A stretch of 8,468 nt of DNA from an uncultured Collinsella sp. (GTDB lineage Bacteria > Actinomycetota > Coriobacteriia > Coriobacteriales > Coriobacteriaceae), in contig CAUDAE010000086.1 in the NCBI GenBank assembly GCA_958447445.1, positions 1 through 8,468 on the forward strand, given 5' to 3'. Shown in pieces: positions 7,077-8,468 of the stretch (position 1 is the first letter of the stretch; the number at the start of each line of letters is the position of its first letter). The translations under genes were made by a program, and so were the position numbers. The notes below the pieces were generated by a model. That model had not been told where the DNA came from. It did no database searches and was given only the letters and a program-made list of their open reading frames with translations.

Positions 7077-8045
7077 TTACTTAATCTTCGCCAGCACATC
7101 CTGAAACTTGGCGTAGTTGACCTTGACGCCGTCATCCAGGTCGATCTTAATCATCTGGTCTGCCAAGTGGTGCAGTTTCTCCTCGTAGGCAATGGTCTCT
7201 TTGAGCTGGTCGTTGAGCTTTTTGATGCGCTTATCCAAGCGCACGAGCTCGCCGCGCTCGGCACTGGCAAGGGCATCGTTGGCATACCCGATCTGGGCAC
7301 GGTAGCGCTCCTGCTGCTCATGCACATAGTCGGTGCGGATGCGGGCCAACAGGTCAGGCTGGTAGCGATGCATGTAAACAAGGCACTTGAAGCCGTTCTT
7401 CTTGCCGCTGTCGAACAGCCAGTAGATGGGGCGCTTCTTATAGGTCTGGCAGTGATCCTTAAAGAAGTCCTTCAAAAAGTAGGTGCGAATTACCTCGCGC
7501 GAGGTACCCTTGCCGCCGAGTGCCTCGGCAATAAAGGCCAGGTTCTGCTCAAGCGTCTCCTCGCCATACACGGTGCGCACAAAGTCGATAAAGTAACGCA
7601 CGATGTCGTCGTCAAAGTACTCGTCGTCGGTGATGGGCAGCACGTTGTCAGCATCGGGCATAAAGGTCACATGGGCGGGATCGGGCATCTTGGCCAGATA
7701 GTCATCGACTGTGGCGCCCTGATCGGCCAGGACCAGCCCGTCCACATCCAGCGAATAGCGGCCAAACATGCAGCCCACGGCATAGCTTAGGAGCGAGGTG
7801 ATCTCATCGCGCTTAGTGCGCACGTATTTGTTGCCCTTATAGCTCTCGGGGATCTCATCGGCGGTATCAAAGATGCGCGCCACCGAAACGTACTTATCCT
7901 CGACCTCGATGGGCACCTCCCCCTCCATGTTGTAGATCTTAGCAAAGATTCGGTTGAGCTCTTCCTCGTTAGCGCGAAGCTGCTCAAAGCGAGCATTGAC
8001 CTCGGCCTTGCGAGCCTCGTATTTATCGGCCAAAAGCGTTGTCAT
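7077..8045 (-). CDS. pglX: Stand-alone C-terminal domain of BREX methyltransferase PglX (322 aa)
   Basis: In a complete PglX (about 1,200 aa) an N-terminal N6-adenine methyltransferase and a target-recognition region are followed by a conserved C-terminal part. Only that last part is here. Recognisable family segments are RFEQLRANEEELNRIF (19-34), LLSYAVGCMFGRYSLD (85-100), LPITDDEYFDDDIVRYF (136-152), KKRPIYWLFDSGKKNGF (203-219), YMHRYQPDLLARIRTDYVHEQQ (224-245), a helical coiled-coil-like stretch (240-295) and the terminal ADQMIKIDLDDGVKVNYAKFQDVLAKI. No methyltransferase motif (for example NPPY) is present. The ATG at 8043-8045 has GGAAGG (8053-8058) at 7 nt, and an in-frame TGA lies 18 codons upstream, so it is not simply read through from a longer frame. 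It could be a true separate subunit, one half of a split PglX, or the fixed 3' part of a rearranged or invertible pglX. The frame itself shows no decay. Confidence 0.9.
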   Translation of the reverse strand: MTTLLADKYEARKAEVNARFEQLRANEEELNRIFAKIYNMEGEVPIEVEDKYVSVARIFDTADEIPESYKGNKYVRTKRDEITSLLSYAVGCMFGRYSLDVDGLVLADQGATVDDYLAKMPDPAHVTFMPDADNVLPITDDEYFDDDIVRYFIDFVRTVYGEETLEQNLAFIAEALGGKGTSREVIRTYFLKDFFKDHCQTYKKRPIYWLFDSGKKNGFKCLVYMHRYQPDLLARIRTDYVHEQQERYRAQIGYANDALASAERGELVRLDKRIKKLNDQLKETIAYEEKLHHLADQMIKIDLDDGVKVNYAKFQDVLAKIK

Positions 8046-8052
8046 TGTGCCG

Positions 8053-8058
8053 CCTTCC
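8053..8058 (-). promoter_or_regulatory. Ribosome binding site of the PglX C-terminal gene
   Basis: GGAAGG on the minus strand lies 7 nt before ATG 8043-8045. It supports translation of the PglX C-terminal region as an independent protein rather than as a chance remnant. Confidence 0.6.
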
Positions 8059-8120
8059 GTTTCCCATGGTCTTTCAATTAATCGGTCGCCGTGAAGGAAT
8101 CAGGCTCGAAGCTCAGCCCC

Positions 8121-8144
8121 ATGCACCGCGCGATGCCGGTGCAT
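8121..8144. repeat. Inverted repeat (8-bp arms, 8-base loop) upstream of the PglX C-terminal gene
   Basis: ATGCACCG (8121-8128) and CGGTGCAT (8137-8144) are perfect inverted repeats around an 8-base loop. They are flanked by a 7-bp direct repeat GCTCGAA (8104-8110 and 8150-8156). No T-run follows on either strand, so it is not a standard intrinsic terminator. It lies about 75 bp before the start at 8045 and could be an operator, a leader hairpin or a recombinase site. Confidence 0.55.
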
Positions 8145-8453
8145 CTCTCGCTCGAAAGCAGCTGATTCGTCTTAGTTGCGCGATATGAAATCGCTCGCCT
8201 ATCCAATGGAAGCTTGCAAATCGACTTCATGCCACACGTATTTGCCAAACACTCCCGATGCTGGACTAAACTCAAATGCGCATCCTCGAGATTCGCTCCC
8301 TTCCGAAATTACAAGGAGCAATCGAGAGCCCCCCAACAGATGGTGAGCGGCCCCACAGCGACAAATCGCATGGTAATCTTGCGAACCGACTGTCTTCTCG
8401 GTAATCAAAAATGAAAGCGTTGCTAAACCAGACGGATCAAAATAAGGGGTACC

Positions 8454-8468
8454 ATGAGCGGAAACGTT
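8454..8468 (+). CDS. Possible start of a divergent gene (first 5 codons, MSGNV), cut by the window edge
   Basis: An ATG at 8454-8456 is preceded by AAGGGG (8444-8449), a plausible ribosome binding site with a spacer of 4-6 nt. The five codons to the edge are open. Nothing can be said about the product. The position, divergent from the operon and just upstream of a truncated pglX, would fit a recombinase, a regulator or an inverted pglX portion, but this is speculation. Confidence 0.4.

Larger units (their letters stand above)
8046..8453. other. 408-bp region without a convincing gene between the PglX fragment and a divergent gene
   Basis: Only short frames (66-70 codons) occur on either strand. 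None is clearly preceded by a good ribosome binding site or resembles a family I know. The base composition is nearer 50% GC than the neighbouring genes. The region must carry the promoter(s) for the minus-strand operon and for the divergent plus-strand start at 8454, unless the operon is driven from further away. I could not identify a strong sigma-70-like promoter. It contains a perfect 8-bp inverted repeat at 8121-8144. It could be a recombination junction, a decayed target-recognition segment or simply a divergent promoter region. Confidence 0.6.

Noticed and set aside
8121..8144. Inverted repeat as an intrinsic terminator
   Set aside because: Neither strand has a run of T after the stem, so the usual terminator signature is missing.
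8078..8311. Minus-strand frame ending at 8078 (TTG-started form 65 codons) as a leftover of the PglX recognition domain
   Set aside because: The translation shows no PglX motif, no ribosome binding site supports the start, and it is out of frame with the PglX fragment. It is kept only as part of the unexplained 408-bp region.
8379..8407. TTGCGA with a 17-bp gap to TAATCA as a promoter for the plus-strand gene at 8454
   Set aside because: The spacing is right but the -10-like hexamer matches the consensus poorly, too weak to annotate.
8199..8408. Minus-strand 69-codon frame as a small gene upstream of the PglX fragment
   Set aside because: There is no clear ribosome binding site and no recognisable similarity. 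It overlaps other equally long frames on both strands, as expected by chance.

Overview
The window looks like a defence island in a moderately GC-rich bacterium. The main operon, all on the minus strand, carries the 3' half of a type 1 BREX (bacteriophage exclusion) locus: the C-terminal part of the methyltransferase PglX, then a complete PglZ (alkaline-phosphatase fold) and a complete BrxL (AAA+ / Lon-like). This order (pglX, pglZ, brxL) is the standard type 1 order. Codon use, GC content and protein flavour would fit a gut actinobacterium of the Coriobacteriia (Collinsella or a relative), but that host assignment is an inference and nothing here proves it. The genes for BrxA, BrxB, BrxC and the N-terminal methyltransferase part of PglX are not in the window.

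Layout, left to right. At 2-295 (+) lies the 3' end of a DUF3800-type gene entering from outside. It is convergent with the operon, and the two TGA stop codons form the ends of a 13-bp palindrome. At 303-515 (-) is a very acidic 70-residue protein. At 543-1907 (-) is a 454-residue protein I cannot assign. At 1982-4333 (-) is brxL, at 4345-7053 (-) pglZ, and at 7077-8045 (-) a free-standing PglX C-terminal domain with its own ATG and ribosome binding site. At 8046-8453 there is about 0.4 kb with no convincing gene and a strong hairpin-forming inverted repeat. From 8454 (+) a divergent gene appears to start and runs off the right edge.

How the genes work together: in type 1 BREX, PglX methylates a non-palindromic site on host DNA and, with PglZ, BrxB, BrxC and BrxL, blocks replication of unmodified phage. 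Within the operon the gaps are 23 nt (pglX-C to pglZ), 11 nt (pglZ to brxL, with the brxL ribosome binding site overlapping the pglZ stop), 74 nt (brxL to the 454-residue gene) and 27 nt (to the 70-residue gene). The two unassigned proteins are therefore probably co-transcribed with BREX and are candidate accessory factors.

The most unusual point is pglX. Its C-terminal quarter is a separate translational unit starting exactly where the conserved C-terminal region of PglX begins, and a gene of opposite orientation sits only 408 bp upstream. This suggests either a split PglX or a rearranged or invertible pglX locus in which the methyltransferase/target-recognition part is elsewhere. The right edge of the window hides the deciding evidence.
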